A stretch of DNA of 41,623 nucleotides from positions 1-41,623 of the forward strand of contig URPA01000013.1 in the NCBI GenBank assembly GCA_900549545.1, given 5' to 3'. A model generated the notes under the pieces. The model was not told the DNA's origin, did not search any database, and saw only the letters and a list, made by a program, of their open reading frames with translations. The DNA comes from an uncultured Eubacteriales bacterium (lineage in GTDB: Bacteria; Bacillota; Clostridia; Oscillospirales; Oscillospiraceae). Positions 32,972 through 41,496 of this stretch are shown here, one piece after another. The position numbers and the translations under genes were made by a program. How positions within the stretch are numbered: the first letter of the stretch is position 1; each line of letters starts with the position of its first letter.

Positions 32972-34243
32972 ATGAAAAAGTACCTTGCGCTGCTTTTAGC
33001 TCTCGTAATGGTGTTCACCCTGTGCGCCTGCGGCCAGAAGGCTGAGGCGCCCGCCGCCCCCGCCGAGAGTGAGGCCCCCGCGGAAGAGCCCGCCGAGAAG
33101 GACTATTCCGGCTACACCATCCGCATCTATTCCAACTCCAACTCCACCGAGCGCACCACCTGGCTCATAAACGAGGCCAAGGACGCGGGCTTTACCATCA
33201 GCATTGACGATAACAGCGTTATCTCCGGTGATACCGCCGCTATCCAGGCCGCCAACGAGAACAAGGACGGCGACATCCTCTTCGGTCTCAACGAGACCCG
33301 CTGGAGCCAGGTCGTCAAGGGCGAGTATGAAAACCTCAGGCTCGTTGACTGGACCCCCACCTGGGCTGACGAGGTCGGCGAGTATGCTTACCCCGGCGCT
33401 GCCTACGGTCTGGTTATCCAGAACGTCCTGATGCTCTACCGCACCGATGAGCTCGGCACCAACGGCGAGGCGCTCCACTTTGAGCACTGGGCCGACATCG
33501 TTGACAGCGGCTACACCTGGTACCGCCAGAACAAGGTCGGCGGCACTACCAATGCCAACATCAACTCCGCCATGCTCTACGCTTTCGTTGACCCCGCTTC
33601 CCCCGCCGGCGGCATCTCCATCGACGGCTGGAAGACCCTCTGGAACTACTGCGAGAACGGCAAGTTCTCCTCCGATGACAGCTATAAGTACGGCTTTGAT
33701 CCTCTGAACAAGGGCGATGTGGCTGTTTCCACCTTCTACTCCTCCTCCCTCTACGGCAAGATTGACGCCGCCGCTGAGAGCTCCGATAACCCGCTGCTCG
33801 GCGCGCTTGAGCCCGAGAACTGGGCACTGGTCGACATTGACGACGGCACCTACTATATTGCCGAGTACCTTGGCATCCTCGACAAGGAAGGCCGCACCGA
33901 GGAAGAGACCGAGGCTGTCAAGGCCTTTGCCGAGTGGTTCGGCTCCGCTGAGGTTCAGGCTGCATGGGGCGAGGAGTTTGACTCCTATCCCTGCAACGCT
34001 GCCGCTGCCGACATCCTCTACCCCGACGGTATCCCCGCTATCTACACTCTCAAGAACTTCGCCCTCACCACCGTTGAGGGGACTGATATGACCTATGCCG
34101 AGTATGTTGCCGCCCACACCAGCGAGTGGACCAACATCATGACCAACCTCGGCTTCTACTGGGCCGATGCTTCCTCCGCGGTTGCCGAGCCCGATTGGGA
34201 TAACCTCGACTGGGCGACCCTGACCCAGGCTGCTGCCGCATAA
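32972..34243 (+). CDS. ABC importer solute-binding lipoprotein, second system (423 aa)
   Basis: Signal peptide MKKYLALLLALVMVFTLCAC with lipobox Cys at residue 20 and an Ala/Glu/Pro tether. The mature domain has GYTIRIYSNSNSTERTTWLI, GDILFGLNETRWSQVVKGEY, YGLVIQNVLMLYRTDELG, KAFAEWFGSAEVQAAWGEEF and a Trp/Asp-rich tail: a type II binding protein of the same broad Fbp/PotD class as the first, but only distantly similar to it. AGGAG lies ten bases before ATG 32972; an in-frame ATG at 32927 would put the signal peptide 15 residues inside. Strong codon bias suggests high expression. The ATPase and permease follow after a hairpin and a repeat element. The ligand is unknown; the downstream sugar enzymes suggest a sugar or sugar phosphate. 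Confidence 0.9.
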   Translation: MKKYLALLLALVMVFTLCACGQKAEAPAAPAESEAPAEEPAEKDYSGYTIRIYSNSNSTERTTWLINEAKDAGFTISIDDNSVISGDTAAIQAANENKDGDILFGLNETRWSQVVKGEYENLRLVDWTPTWADEVGEYAYPGAAYGLVIQNVLMLYRTDELGTNGEALHFEHWADIVDSGYTWYRQNKVGGTTNANINSAMLYAFVDPASPAGGISIDGWKTLWNYCENGKFSSDDSYKYGFDPLNKGDVAVSTFYSSSLYGKIDAAAESSDNPLLGALEPENWALVDIDDGTYYIAEYLGILDKEGRTEEETEAVKAFAEWFGSAEVQAAWGEEFDSYPCNAAAADILYPDGIPAIYTLKNFALTTVEGTDMTYAEYVAAHTSEWTNIMTNLGFYWADASSAVAEPDWDNLDWATLTQAAAA

Positions 34244-34262
34244 TCCGTTTGATTAAAACTTT

Positions 34263-34290
34263 ATATGGCGGGCCTTACGGCCCGCCATAT
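34263..34290 (+). terminator. Hairpin after the second binding protein, probable partial terminator
   Basis: A perfect 12-bp stem (34263-34274 with 34279-34290), loop TTAC, followed by TCGTATAG rather than a T-run. It would lower or process the transcript before the ATPase gene, parallel to the hairpin at 26307. Confidence 0.55.
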
Positions 34291-34318
34291 TCGTATAGTC
34301 TGTATGTTCAACGCTTAT

Positions 34319-34472
34319 AAAGGCTCCCTTGTGTAAAGGGAGCTGTCAGCGAAGCTGACTGAGGGATTGTTTTTTTGCAAAATGCTCCTGCTTGGCACAG
34401 GGCTTTTCATTTACAACCCCTCCGGTTTGCGGCGATACCGCAAACCACCTCCCCTTACACAGGGGAGGCTTT
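34319..34472. mobile_element. MITE-like paired-hairpin element, copy 2, with possible 7-bp target duplication
   Basis: The left arm AAAGGCTCCC-TTGTGTAAA-GGG continues with hairpin B GTCAGC-GAA-GCTGAC (34345-34359) and TGAGGGATTG; the right arm read on the minus strand gives AAAGCCTCCCC-TGTGTAA-GGGG, then hairpin GGTTTGCGG/CCGCAAACC, then GGAGGGGTTG. So the ends are inverted repeats of about 50 bases around a 60-base centre. GTTCAAC occurs just outside both ends (34306-34312 and 34478-34484). It has the same plan as 17800-17937. No open frame of note; a transposase must act in trans if it moves. Confidence 0.7.
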
Positions 34473-34520
34473 GAAAAGTTCAACAACTAACGCATGACTT
34501 GTAAATGAGAGGGAAAAGAC

Positions 34521-35555
34521 ATGATAAGGCTCAATGATATCGTTGTGAAGTTCGGGGATTTCACGGCGCTTCACAACATCAATGTACACGTAAAGGAAGG
34601 GGAGTTTTTCACCTTTCTCGGCCCGTCGGGATGCGGGAAAACCACCACACTGCGCACGATAACGGGCTTTATTGAGCCTGTTTCGGGTTCTGTCGTTGTA
34701 AAGGACAAGGACATTACCCATGTCCCGATCGAGGACAGGAACATCGGCATAGTCTTCCAGAGCTACGCCCTGTTCCCGACGATGACGGTGTATGACAACA
34801 TCGCCTTTGGCCTGAAGGTCAAAAAGCTTAAAAAACCGGAGATCGACCGGCGTGTGCGCGAGATCGCGCGCAAGGTTGATCTGAGCGACGAGCAGCTTCA
34901 AAAAGCGGTGTCCCAGCTCTCCGGCGGGCAGCAGCAGCGTGTGGCGATCGCCCGCGCGCTGGTGACGGAGCCCGCCATAATCTGCATGGACGAGCCGCTT
35001 TCTAATCTGGACGCGAAGCTCCGTGTCCAGCTGAGAAACGAACTTAAAAAGATGCAGAAGGATTTCGGCATCACTACCATATATGTCACCCACGACCAGG
35101 AGGAGGCGCTGACGCTCTCCGACCGTATCGCGGTGTTCAACGCGGGCTATATCGAGCAGATAGGCACGCCAAACGAGGTCTATAACCACTCCGCGACGGA
35201 GTTTGTGTGCAACTTCATCGGCGACATAAATAAAATCAGCGATGAGCTGGTTAAAAAGCTCAGAGCCGCAGGGGCGGAGGTTTCGGAGGATAAGAATAAC
35301 TACATCCGCCTTGAGCGCCTGCACGTCAACATCCCGCCCAAGGCCGGGGAGCTGGCGCTTGACGGCGTCGTGACCGACAGAGAGTATTACGGGCTTTACA
35401 TCAAGTACTATATCGACCTCGGCTGTCAGACCGTCAAGGTCATTGAGAAAAATGACGGCGTCTGCATCTATGAAAAGGGTGAGCAGGTCAAGGTCATCCT
35501 CAACCCCGCGGACATCATGGCCTACGAGCCCAAGGCGGCGGAGGTAGCGCAATGA
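34521..35555 (+). CDS. ABC importer ATPase, second system (PotA/FbpC-like), 344 aa
   Basis: Walker A GPSGCGKT at residues 34-41, Q-loop VFQSYALFPTMTVYDN, signature LSGGQQQR, Walker B ICMDEPLSNLD and switch His in VTHDQEEA are intact. Residues about 235-344 form a C-terminal TOBE-like domain (VTDREYYGLYIKYYID). It is related to, but clearly different from, the ATPase at 28097. The stop overlaps the permease ATG (ATGA). The ribosome site AGAGGGAAAAGAC precedes the ATG. It is transcribed from upstream through the repeat, or from an unseen promoter. Confidence 0.95.
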   Translation: MIRLNDIVVKFGDFTALHNINVHVKEGEFFTFLGPSGCGKTTTLRTITGFIEPVSGSVVVKDKDITHVPIEDRNIGIVFQSYALFPTMTVYDNIAFGLKVKKLKKPEIDRRVREIARKVDLSDEQLQKAVSQLSGGQQQRVAIARALVTEPAIICMDEPLSNLDAKLRVQLRNELKKMQKDFGITTIYVTHDQEEALTLSDRIAVFNAGYIEQIGTPNEVYNHSATEFVCNFIGDINKISDELVKKLRAAGAEVSEDKNNYIRLERLHVNIPPKAGELALDGVVTDREYYGLYIKYYIDLGCQTVKVIEKNDGVCIYEKGEQVKVILNPADIMAYEPKAAEVAQ

Positions 35556-37453
35556 GCGGAGGGCTTGAAAAGAAACGGCTGACGCCGGAGCTGCTTTTCC
35601 GTGTGTTTGGCGTGGTGTTCTTTGCCTATTTTTTCTTCGGCTTTATGCTGCTGCCCTGCCTCAACACGCTGACAAGCATTTTCAACACCAGAAACGCCGC
35701 CGGTGAGCGCGACCCACTCGCGGTCATCCGCTTCTTCTTCGCGGGCAGCATGGGCAAATACGTCTGGAACTCCTTAAAGCTTGCCATCTGCCTTGTGATA
35801 ACGGTCAACATAGTCGGCGTCTCCATCGTGCTGCTGACGGAGTATTTTGACATCAAGGGCGCGAAAATCCTGCGCCTCGGCTATATGACGACGCTTATAT
35901 ACAGCGGCGTCGCGCTGGTGACTGGGTATCTCTTCCTCTACGCGCCGGACGGCATGGTGACAACTGCCATGAAGAGCATCTTCCCGAACATGAAGGATAA
36001 CTGGTTCACGGGCTTTAACGCGGTGCTCTTTACCATGACCTTCGCCTGCACCTCAAACCACGCGCTGTTTTTAAGAAACGCCATCCGCGGCATAGACTAT
36101 AACACCGTTGAGGCCGCGCGCAACATGGGGGCAAAGCCCTTCGCCGTGCTGCGCAAGGTCGTATTCCCCACCCTTGTGCCCACGATGTTCTCCCTCACGG
36201 TCATGACCTTTATAACCGGCCTCTGCGCCATGTCCGCGCCGACGCTGCTGGGCTATGACTCCATTAACCCCGAGATAGTGCGTCTGGCGGGCTCCTCCGT
36301 TGCGGATGAGGCCTTCCCCCAGGCGAGGGCGGCGCTGCTGTCCATAATTCTGGCGATGTTCACCATCCTGCTGCTGACGGTGCTGACGGCCTACGAGCGC
36401 AAGGGGCATTACCTCTCCGTCTCCAAGACCAAGGCAAAGCTCCAAAAGCAGAAGATAACAAACCCGGTGGCGAATGTGCTGGCGCATATCTACGCCTACG
36501 TGCTGTTTATCATCTACATGACCCCGGTGGTCATGATAATCATCTTCTCCTTCCAGACTTACAGCGCCATCAGGATGCGCCGGCTCGATCTGAGCCAGTG
36601 GACGCTTGTAAACTTCTTCGGGCAGGAGGATTACATGTACCTCACCAACCGCGGAAAGTACAAGGTGCGTGAGGGGGCGATATCCGGCCTGTTTTCAAAC
36701 GACGCGACCATGGGCGGCATCAAGCTCAGCTTCGTGCTCTCGGCTCTGGCGGCGGCGCTGGCCTGCGTGCTGGTGGTCATTGCCTGCAACTACATCTTCA
36801 AAAACCGCGGCAAAAAGAGCGGCGTTATCCTTGAATACTGCCTGCTCTTCCCCTGGCTGCTGCCCACGATTCTTATCTGCTATTCCTACCGCACATATTT
36901 TAACAGCGACGCTGTCTGGTATGTCGGCTACAACAACCTCTACTACGCGGAAAATGTGCGATTGCTTATCGTCTTGGCGTATACGGTGGTCAAGCTCCCG
37001 TTCTCGCTGCGCATGATAAAGGCCTCGTTCTACACCATTGACGAGGAGCTGGAGGAGGCGGCGCGGAATCTCGGCGCGAGCGGCATCCGCACCTTCCTCA
37101 AGGTGAAGCTGCCGATAATTCTGCCGAGCGTTCTGGCGGTGTTCGCCCTGAACTTCAACGCCCTCTTCACCGAGTACGATATGTCCGCCACCTTCGCCAG
37201 CTCCTACGGCACGAGCTACGCCATGGTCATTCAGTCCATGTGCGCCGAGGAGGGGCTTTACGGCTATAATGTCAACGCCACGGGCCGCCGCTGCGCCTCG
37301 ACGGTGTTCATCATGATGGTCTCGGGGCTGATTCTCTATCTTGTCTACGGCGTGGGCGCGCGCGACCTGGGTGAGCGGCTGGAGGCCAAGGACAGGCGCC
37401 GAAAACGCATTGAGAAGTTCAAGCGCATCTTCAAAAAAGGAGAAACCGCGTGA
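35552..37453 (+). CDS. ABC importer fused double permease, second system (633 aa)
   Basis: Like the permease at 26381, one chain holds two BPD_transp_1 domains. The first EAA loop is VEAARNMGAKPFAVLRKVVF (near 190-209) and the second EEAARNLGASGIRTFLKVKL (near 501-520). Roughly twelve membrane helices are visible, with a longer extracellular insert between the halves (about 345-390, FFGQEDYMYLTNRGKYK). The C-terminus is very basic (KDRRRKRIEKFKR). It begins inside the ATPase stop and its own stop overlaps the HAD gene start (GTGA), so the importer and metabolic genes are one transcription unit. Confidence 0.93.
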   Translation: MSGGLEKKRLTPELLFRVFGVVFFAYFFFGFMLLPCLNTLTSIFNTRNAAGERDPLAVIRFFFAGSMGKYVWNSLKLAICLVITVNIVGVSIVLLTEYFDIKGAKILRLGYMTTLIYSGVALVTGYLFLYAPDGMVTTAMKSIFPNMKDNWFTGFNAVLFTMTFACTSNHALFLRNAIRGIDYNTVEAARNMGAKPFAVLRKVVFPTLVPTMFSLTVMTFITGLCAMSAPTLLGYDSINPEIVRLAGSSVADEAFPQARAALLSIILAMFTILLLTVLTAYERKGHYLSVSKTKAKLQKQKITNPVANVLAHIYAYVLFIIYMTPVVMIIIFSFQTYSAIRMRRLDLSQWTLVNFFGQEDYMYLTNRGKYKVREGAISGLFSNDATMGGIKLSFVLSALAAALACVLVVIACNYIFKNRGKKSGVILEYCLLFPWLLPTILICYSYRTYFNSDAVWYVGYNNLYYAENVRLLIVLAYTVVKLPFSLRMIKASFYTIDEELEEAARNLGASGIRTFLKVKLPIILPSVLAVFALNFNALFTEYDMSATFASSYGTSYAMVIQSMCAEEGLYGYNVNATGRRCASTVFIMMVSGLILYLVYGVGARDLGERLEAKDRRRKRIEKFKRIFKKGETA

Positions 37454-38067
37454 TAAAAAACATCATTTTCGACATGGGCCAGGTTCTCATCCACTGGTCG
37501 CCGCAGATAGTGACGGCGCGCTTTGCCCTGCCGGAGGAGGATAAGGCCCTGCTGATAAGCGAGGTTTTTGGCGGCGTGGAGTGGACGGCGATGGACCGCG
37601 GCCGCATGACGCCGCAGGAGAGCTTTGAGCTTATCAGCCGCCGCCTGCCGGAGCGCCTGCACGAGGCGGCCCGCTCTGTCATATTTGAATGGTGGAAGGT
37701 AAACCTTGTGCCGATGGAGGGCATGGAGGAGCTTATTGCGGAGCTCAAGGGAATGGGGTATAATATCTATCTCCTCTCCAATGCCTCAAGCGCGCTCAAC
37801 ATTTATTTCCACCGCCTGCCGGGCGCGGAGCATTTCAGCGGACGGATAGTCTCCGCCGATGTGAAGCTCCTCAAGCCCCAGCATGAAATTTATGAGCTGC
37901 TGTACAGCCGCTTTTCTCTCAGACCCGAGGAGTGCATATTTATTGACGACTCCCCGGCCAATATTGACGGCGCGCAGTGCACCGGGATGGACGGCATCGT
38001 CTTTCGCGGCGACGTTGCTCGACTGCGCCGGGAGCTGAACGAGAAGGGCATCGCGGTAAAGCAATGA
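37450..38067 (+). CDS. HAD-superfamily phosphatase, YihX-like (205 aa)
   Basis: HAD motifs are present: nucleophile Asp8 in IIFDMGQVLI, motif II LLSNAS, Lys in motif III DVKLLKPQHEIYELL, and motif IV FIDDSPANIDGA. The second motif-I position is Gly rather than Asp, as in the YihX/epoxide-hydrolase-like group (FDxGxV). YihX removes phosphate from alpha-D-glucose 1-phosphate in E. coli; a sugar phosphate is a reasonable substrate here but unproven. The start is GTG at 37450, overlapping the permease stop. A stable hairpin separates it from the kinase gene. Confidence 0.88.
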   Translation: MIKNIIFDMGQVLIHWSPQIVTARFALPEEDKALLISEVFGGVEWTAMDRGRMTPQESFELISRRLPERLHEAARSVIFEWWKVNLVPMEGMEELIAELKGMGYNIYLLSNASSALNIYFHRLPGAEHFSGRIVSADVKLLKPQHEIYELLYSRFSLRPEECIFIDDSPANIDGAQCTGMDGIVFRGDVARLRRELNEKGIAVKQ

Positions 38068-38073
38068 CAAACA

Positions 38074-38100
38074 AGGGAGACGAGAAAAACTCGTCTCCCT
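38074..38100 (+). other. Intercistronic hairpin between the HAD and kinase genes
   Basis: A perfect 11-bp stem AGGGAGACGAG (38074-38084) with CTCGTCTCCCT (38090-38100) and an A5 loop, without a T-run. It lies in the 56-base gap and probably stabilises or processes the mRNA, or weakly attenuates it. Confidence 0.6.
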
Positions 38101-38123
38101 GTGTAAGCTTAGGAGAAAATAAC

Positions 38124-39746
38124 ATGGTATCGGTTAGTGAATGGATAGAGCGGGGTGAGCGCGGGCAGGCGGTATGGCTGCCGGAGCTGCGCGAGAGCTG
38201 CGCCGGGGATAAAAGCTGTGTCCCGGTCATTTTCCGGCTGGATAACGGCGGGGAGATAGAGCGCGTTTATCACTTCCCCCGCTGGAATAACGCGCGGGAA
38301 CGGGCGTTTGTCAAGGAATACCTCTGCGCCTGTGCGTATAACCTGCTGTCGGCCTTCGGCGGCAGGAAGCTCACGTTTTATCTTGACCCAAAAGAAGCTG
38401 AGCTTATTGAATTGATAAAAGAGCTGGACGATGTTTTTCAGCTTAAAAATAAAGTCCGCTCCGGGTACGGGAAGCCTATCAGCGTCTCAAACCGCATCAA
38501 TCACAGCCTCGGCTTCGGGGAGCTGTCCTTCGCGGTGGCGGGAATGGATGAATATAAGCCCCTTGCCCAACTAAAAAAACAGGCGGACAGCGCACTTGCC
38601 GAGCGCCTTATAGCTGCGGCGGAGCGGAGCGGCAAGGGCTGCTATTGCGGGCTTGACGTGGGCGGAACGGATATAAAAATCGCGGGCGCTAAAGACGGAG
38701 AGCTCATGCTTGTGCGGGAGTACGACTGGAACCCCGCGGGCTTTGACACGGCGGAGAAGCTGATCGCGCCCATTGTTGAGCTTGCGCGCGAGTGCCGCGA
38801 GAGCCTTGGCGGAGCGCCGCTTGACGGCATCGGCCTGAGCTTTCCGGATGTCGTGATAAGGAACAAAATCGTCGGCGGGGAGACGCCCAAGACCAAGGGC
38901 ATCCGCGAAAATCCCGCGCTTGAATATGAGGCGGAGTTTGAGAAGCTTTCCTCGCTTGAGGCGCGGCTTAAGGAGCTGTGCCGCGCGGGGGCGCCCGTGC
39001 GCATAATAAACGACGGGAGCATGACCGCCTTCACTGCCGCGGTGGAGCTTGCCGAAAGCGGCGCGGATGTGGACGGCGGCGTCTTTGCCTTGTCACTGGG
39101 GACGGATTTGGGCACCGGCTGGCTCAGGGGGGACGGCAGCGTCCCGGAGATGCCGCTCGAGCTGTATGATTTTCTCCTCGACCTCGGCAGCGGGCCGCAG
39201 CGCGCCCTGCCGCCGGAGGATCTGCGCAGCATACTCAACGAAAACTCCGGCCTGCCCGGTGTGCGCCGGTATCTGGGGCAGGCGGCGGCCTACCGCCTCG
39301 CCATGGAGAAAAACCCGGCGCTGCTTGACGGCTTTTTGGCCGGGGGAGCCGTGCCGCAGATAGCGTCCAGCCCCGCCGACCTGCGCAAGCCCTGCCTTGA
39401 GCATTTGATGGAGCTTGCCGCGCAGGGGGAGAGCGCAGCGGCGGATATCTTCCGCCAGATAGGCCGGAACCTCGGCATTTTGAACCGGGAGGCGGAGTTT
39501 GTGCTGGGTGAGCTGCCGAAAACACGCTACCTTTTTGGCCGCTTTGCGAAGAAGGAGCAGTGCTTCAGGCTCATCAAAGAGGGCTTTTCAGCCACCGCCC
39601 CGGCGGCGGAGCTGCTGGCCGCCGATGAGCACATGGCCTTCACCGCTCTTATGAGGCAGCTCAGGGACTGGGAGAACGCCACCGTCGCCCAATATGCGCA
39701 GGCAGTTGGCGCGGTGTATTTTGCCTGCATGGAGGATAAAACATGA
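38124..39746 (+). CDS. ROK/ASKHA sugar kinase with an N-terminal extension (540 aa)
   Basis: The kinase core begins near residue 175 with the phosphate-binding motif GLDVGGTDIKIAGAKDGEL, followed by LDGIGLSFPDVV, the second phosphate region PVRIINDGSMTAFTAAVELA, and FALSLGTDLGTGWL (adenosine side), as in ROK and related hexokinase-fold kinases. The ROK zinc motif (CxCGxxGCxE) is absent. Residues 1-170 form a separate domain (VFRLDNGGEIERVYHF, YLCACAYNLLSAFGGRKLTF, SVSNRINHSLGFGELSF) that I do not recognise. Normal ROK kinases are about 300 residues. AGGAG lies eight bases before ATG 38124; in-frame upstream codons read through the HAD gene. The stop overlaps the isomerase start by four bases. 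The substrate is probably a hexose or pentose. Confidence 0.85.
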   Translation: MVSVSEWIERGERGQAVWLPELRESCAGDKSCVPVIFRLDNGGEIERVYHFPRWNNARERAFVKEYLCACAYNLLSAFGGRKLTFYLDPKEAELIELIKELDDVFQLKNKVRSGYGKPISVSNRINHSLGFGELSFAVAGMDEYKPLAQLKKQADSALAERLIAAAERSGKGCYCGLDVGGTDIKIAGAKDGELMLVREYDWNPAGFDTAEKLIAPIVELARECRESLGGAPLDGIGLSFPDVVIRNKIVGGETPKTKGIRENPALEYEAEFEKLSSLEARLKELCRAGAPVRIINDGSMTAFTAAVELAESGADVDGGVFALSLGTDLGTGWLRGDGSVPEMPLELYDFLLDLGSGPQRALPPEDLRSILNENSGLPGVRRYLGQAAAYRLAMEKNPALLDGFLAGGAVPQIASSPADLRKPCLEHLMELAAQGESAAADIFRQIGRNLGILNREAEFVLGELPKTRYLFGRFAKKEQCFRLIKEGFSATAPAAELLAADEHMAFTALMRQLRDWENATVAQYAQAVGAVYFACMEDKT

Positions 39747-40432
39747 AAAGAAGCGAGATAAACAAGGCCCTGCGGGAGCTTGAAGCCATGTGCCAAAAGC
39801 ACTGCTGCTACCTGCCGCCCTTTTGCGGCTTTACGCCCGAGCAGTGGCAGAGCATAGGGCATGAATATGACGAGGTGCGCGACTGTATGCTCGGCTGGGA
39901 CATCACCGACTACGGCCTCGGCGATTTTGATAAGGTCGGCTTTTCGCTCATCACCATCCGCAACGGCAACCGCAAAATGGCCGAGAAATACCCCAAGGTC
40001 TACGCGGAAAAGCTGCTCTATCTCAAGGAGGGGCAGTACGCTCCCAATCACTTCCACTGGTATAAGACCGAGGATATCATAAACCGGGGCGGCGGCAATG
40101 TGCTCATAAGGGTGTATAATTCCCTGGAGAATGAGGAGATCGACTATGATTCCGATGTGACCGTGCACACCGATGGCAGGACATACACCGTCCCCGCCGG
40201 GACGCAGATTCGCCTCACCCCCGGCGAGAGCATCCACATCCAGCAGTATCTCTACCACGATTTTTCCGTCGAAGCGGGCAGCGGAGCGGTGCTGCTTGGC
40301 GAGGTGAGCCAGTGCAACGACGATAACACCGACAACCGTTTTAATCCCCCGGTGGGCCGCTTCCCGACGATTGAGGAGGACGAAGCCCCCTACCGCCTGC
40401 TCTGCAACGAGTATCCCCCGGCGAGGGACTGA
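39743..40432 (+). CDS. D-lyxose/D-mannose-type ketol-isomerase (cupin), 229 aa
   Basis: This cupin matches D-lyxose isomerases, which interconvert D-lyxose and D-xylulose and often D-mannose and D-fructose. The metal ligands are in place: His103, His105 and Glu110 in PNHFHWYKTED, and His172 in QYLYHDF, the same spacing as in the characterised E. coli O157 enzyme (His103, His105, Glu110, His171). The N-terminal helices, QWQSIGHEYDEVRDCMLGWD, are also typical. Length agrees with the family (about 225). ATG overlaps the kinase stop. Together with the kinase it would turn an aldose into a ketose and then a ketose phosphate, though the order and substrate are inferred. Confidence 0.94.
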   Translation: MKRSEINKALRELEAMCQKHCCYLPPFCGFTPEQWQSIGHEYDEVRDCMLGWDITDYGLGDFDKVGFSLITIRNGNRKMAEKYPKVYAEKLLYLKEGQYAPNHFHWYKTEDIINRGGGNVLIRVYNSLENEEIDYDSDVTVHTDGRTYTVPAGTQIRLTPGESIHIQQYLYHDFSVEAGSGAVLLGEVSQCNDDNTDNRFNPPVGRFPTIEEDEAPYRLLCNEYPPARD

Positions 40433-40435
40433 GAA

Positions 40436-41323
40436 ATGACAGATTTGCATATGCACAGCCTTTACAGCGAGGATGGGGAGTTTTCCCCCGCCGAGCTTGT
40501 TGAACGCTGCTATCGCGCGGGCATCAGCGTCATGTCTGTCACAGACCACAACTGTGCCCGTGCCAACACTGAGGCACGCGGGAGAGCCGAGACGCTGGGC
40601 ATCCGGTATGTAAGCGGCATAGAAATTGACTGCGTTTTTTGCGCGCGCGAATTTCATATGCTGGGATATGGCATTAATGAGAACAGTGCGGATTTTGCGC
40701 GCGTTGAGGAGAACATCCACCGGCAGAACCGCCGCGCGTCGCTTGAGCGGCTTGAAAAGATACGCGCGCTTGGCTTTGAAATTGATGAATGTGAGCTTGA
40801 GGCGAAGAGCCGGGGCGCGTATTGGCAGGAGAGCTGGCCGGGGGAGATGTTTGCGGAGCTGCTGCTAAGTAAGCCCGAGTACTTAGCGAACCCGCTGCTG
40901 CTTCCGTACAGACCCGGCGGCAGCCGGGGCGACAATCCCTGTGTGAATTTTTACTGGGACTACTGCGCGCAGGGAAAGCCCTGTTACGCGGAAGTGGACT
41001 ATCCTTCCATGGCAGAGGTCATCGACCTCATCCACCAAAACCACGGCAGAGCGGTTTTGGCACATCCGGGCGCGAACCTCAAGGGTAATCAGGGGCTTCT
41101 GGAGACAATTTTTGCCCTCGGCATTGACGGTCTGGAGGCCTTCAGCAGCTACCACAGCGCGGAGCAGGCAGAACGGCTTTACCGCTTGGCGCGGGCGCGG
41201 GGCTTGTTTTCAACCTGCGGCAGTGACTATCACGGCAAAACCAAGCCCACCATAGCCCTTGGCGGCTATGGCGCACTGCCGTCGGACTTCTTAACGGGAA
41301 ATCTTGCGCAGCTATTCCAATAA
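40436..41323 (+). CDS. PHP-domain metal-dependent phosphoesterase (295 aa)
   Basis: PHP motifs: DLHMHSLYSEDG at residues 3-14 (His5, His7), VTDHN near 35-39, GIEIDC near 61-66, HMLGYGI (His near 74), RAVLAHPGAN and the final CGSDYHG. This is the set of metal ligands of the PHP family (YciV/RNase AM-like; others act on histidinol phosphate or on nucleotide bisphosphates). Length is usual. It starts three bases after the isomerase stop and is the last gene of the operon. Its likely role is removal of a phosphate from a sugar or nucleotide phosphate; the substrate is not visible. Confidence 0.9.
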   Translation: MTDLHMHSLYSEDGEFSPAELVERCYRAGISVMSVTDHNCARANTEARGRAETLGIRYVSGIEIDCVFCAREFHMLGYGINENSADFARVEENIHRQNRRASLERLEKIRALGFEIDECELEAKSRGAYWQESWPGEMFAELLLSKPEYLANPLLLPYRPGGSRGDNPCVNFYWDYCAQGKPCYAEVDYPSMAEVIDLIHQNHGRAVLAHPGANLKGNQGLLETIFALGIDGLEAFSSYHSAEQAERLYRLARARGLFSTCGSDYHGKTKPTIALGGYGALPSDFLTGNLAQLFQ

Positions 41324-41331
41324 AGCATAAA

Positions 41332-41364
41332 AAAAGTGTACCATTTTGCTGGTACACTTTTTTA
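41332..41364. terminator. Bidirectional intrinsic terminator after the PHP gene
   Basis: A 12-bp stem AAAAGTGTACCA (41332-41343) pairs with TGGTACACTTTT (41350-41361), flanked by A on the left and T on the right. It ends the rightward operon and also the leftward VOC gene. Confidence 0.88.
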
Positions 41365-41374
41365 TACGCTGTAA

Positions 41375-41496
41375 TCATCGGGTCTCCGCAAAGGTAGGGT
41401 GATAATTCTCCGGTACAACGGCAATCTCATAGCCGTCCGGGTCTTCAACATAGTAGATATTCTTCTTGAGCTCTTCTATGCAGACTATCCCCAAAT
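41375..41496 (-). pseudogene. VOC (glyoxalase-type) protein, C-terminal remnant cut by an IS element
   Basis: On the minus strand the frame ending at 41375-41377 reads ELKKNIYYVEDPDGYEIAVV, then PENYHPTFAETR. The YYVEDPDGYEIAVV strand with its metal-ligand Glu is the C-terminal signature of glyoxalase/VOC proteins. Upstream the similarity ends at about 41497, where an IS terminus begins, leaving roughly 35-40 residues. The rest of the gene may lie beyond the element, outside the window. Confidence 0.75.
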
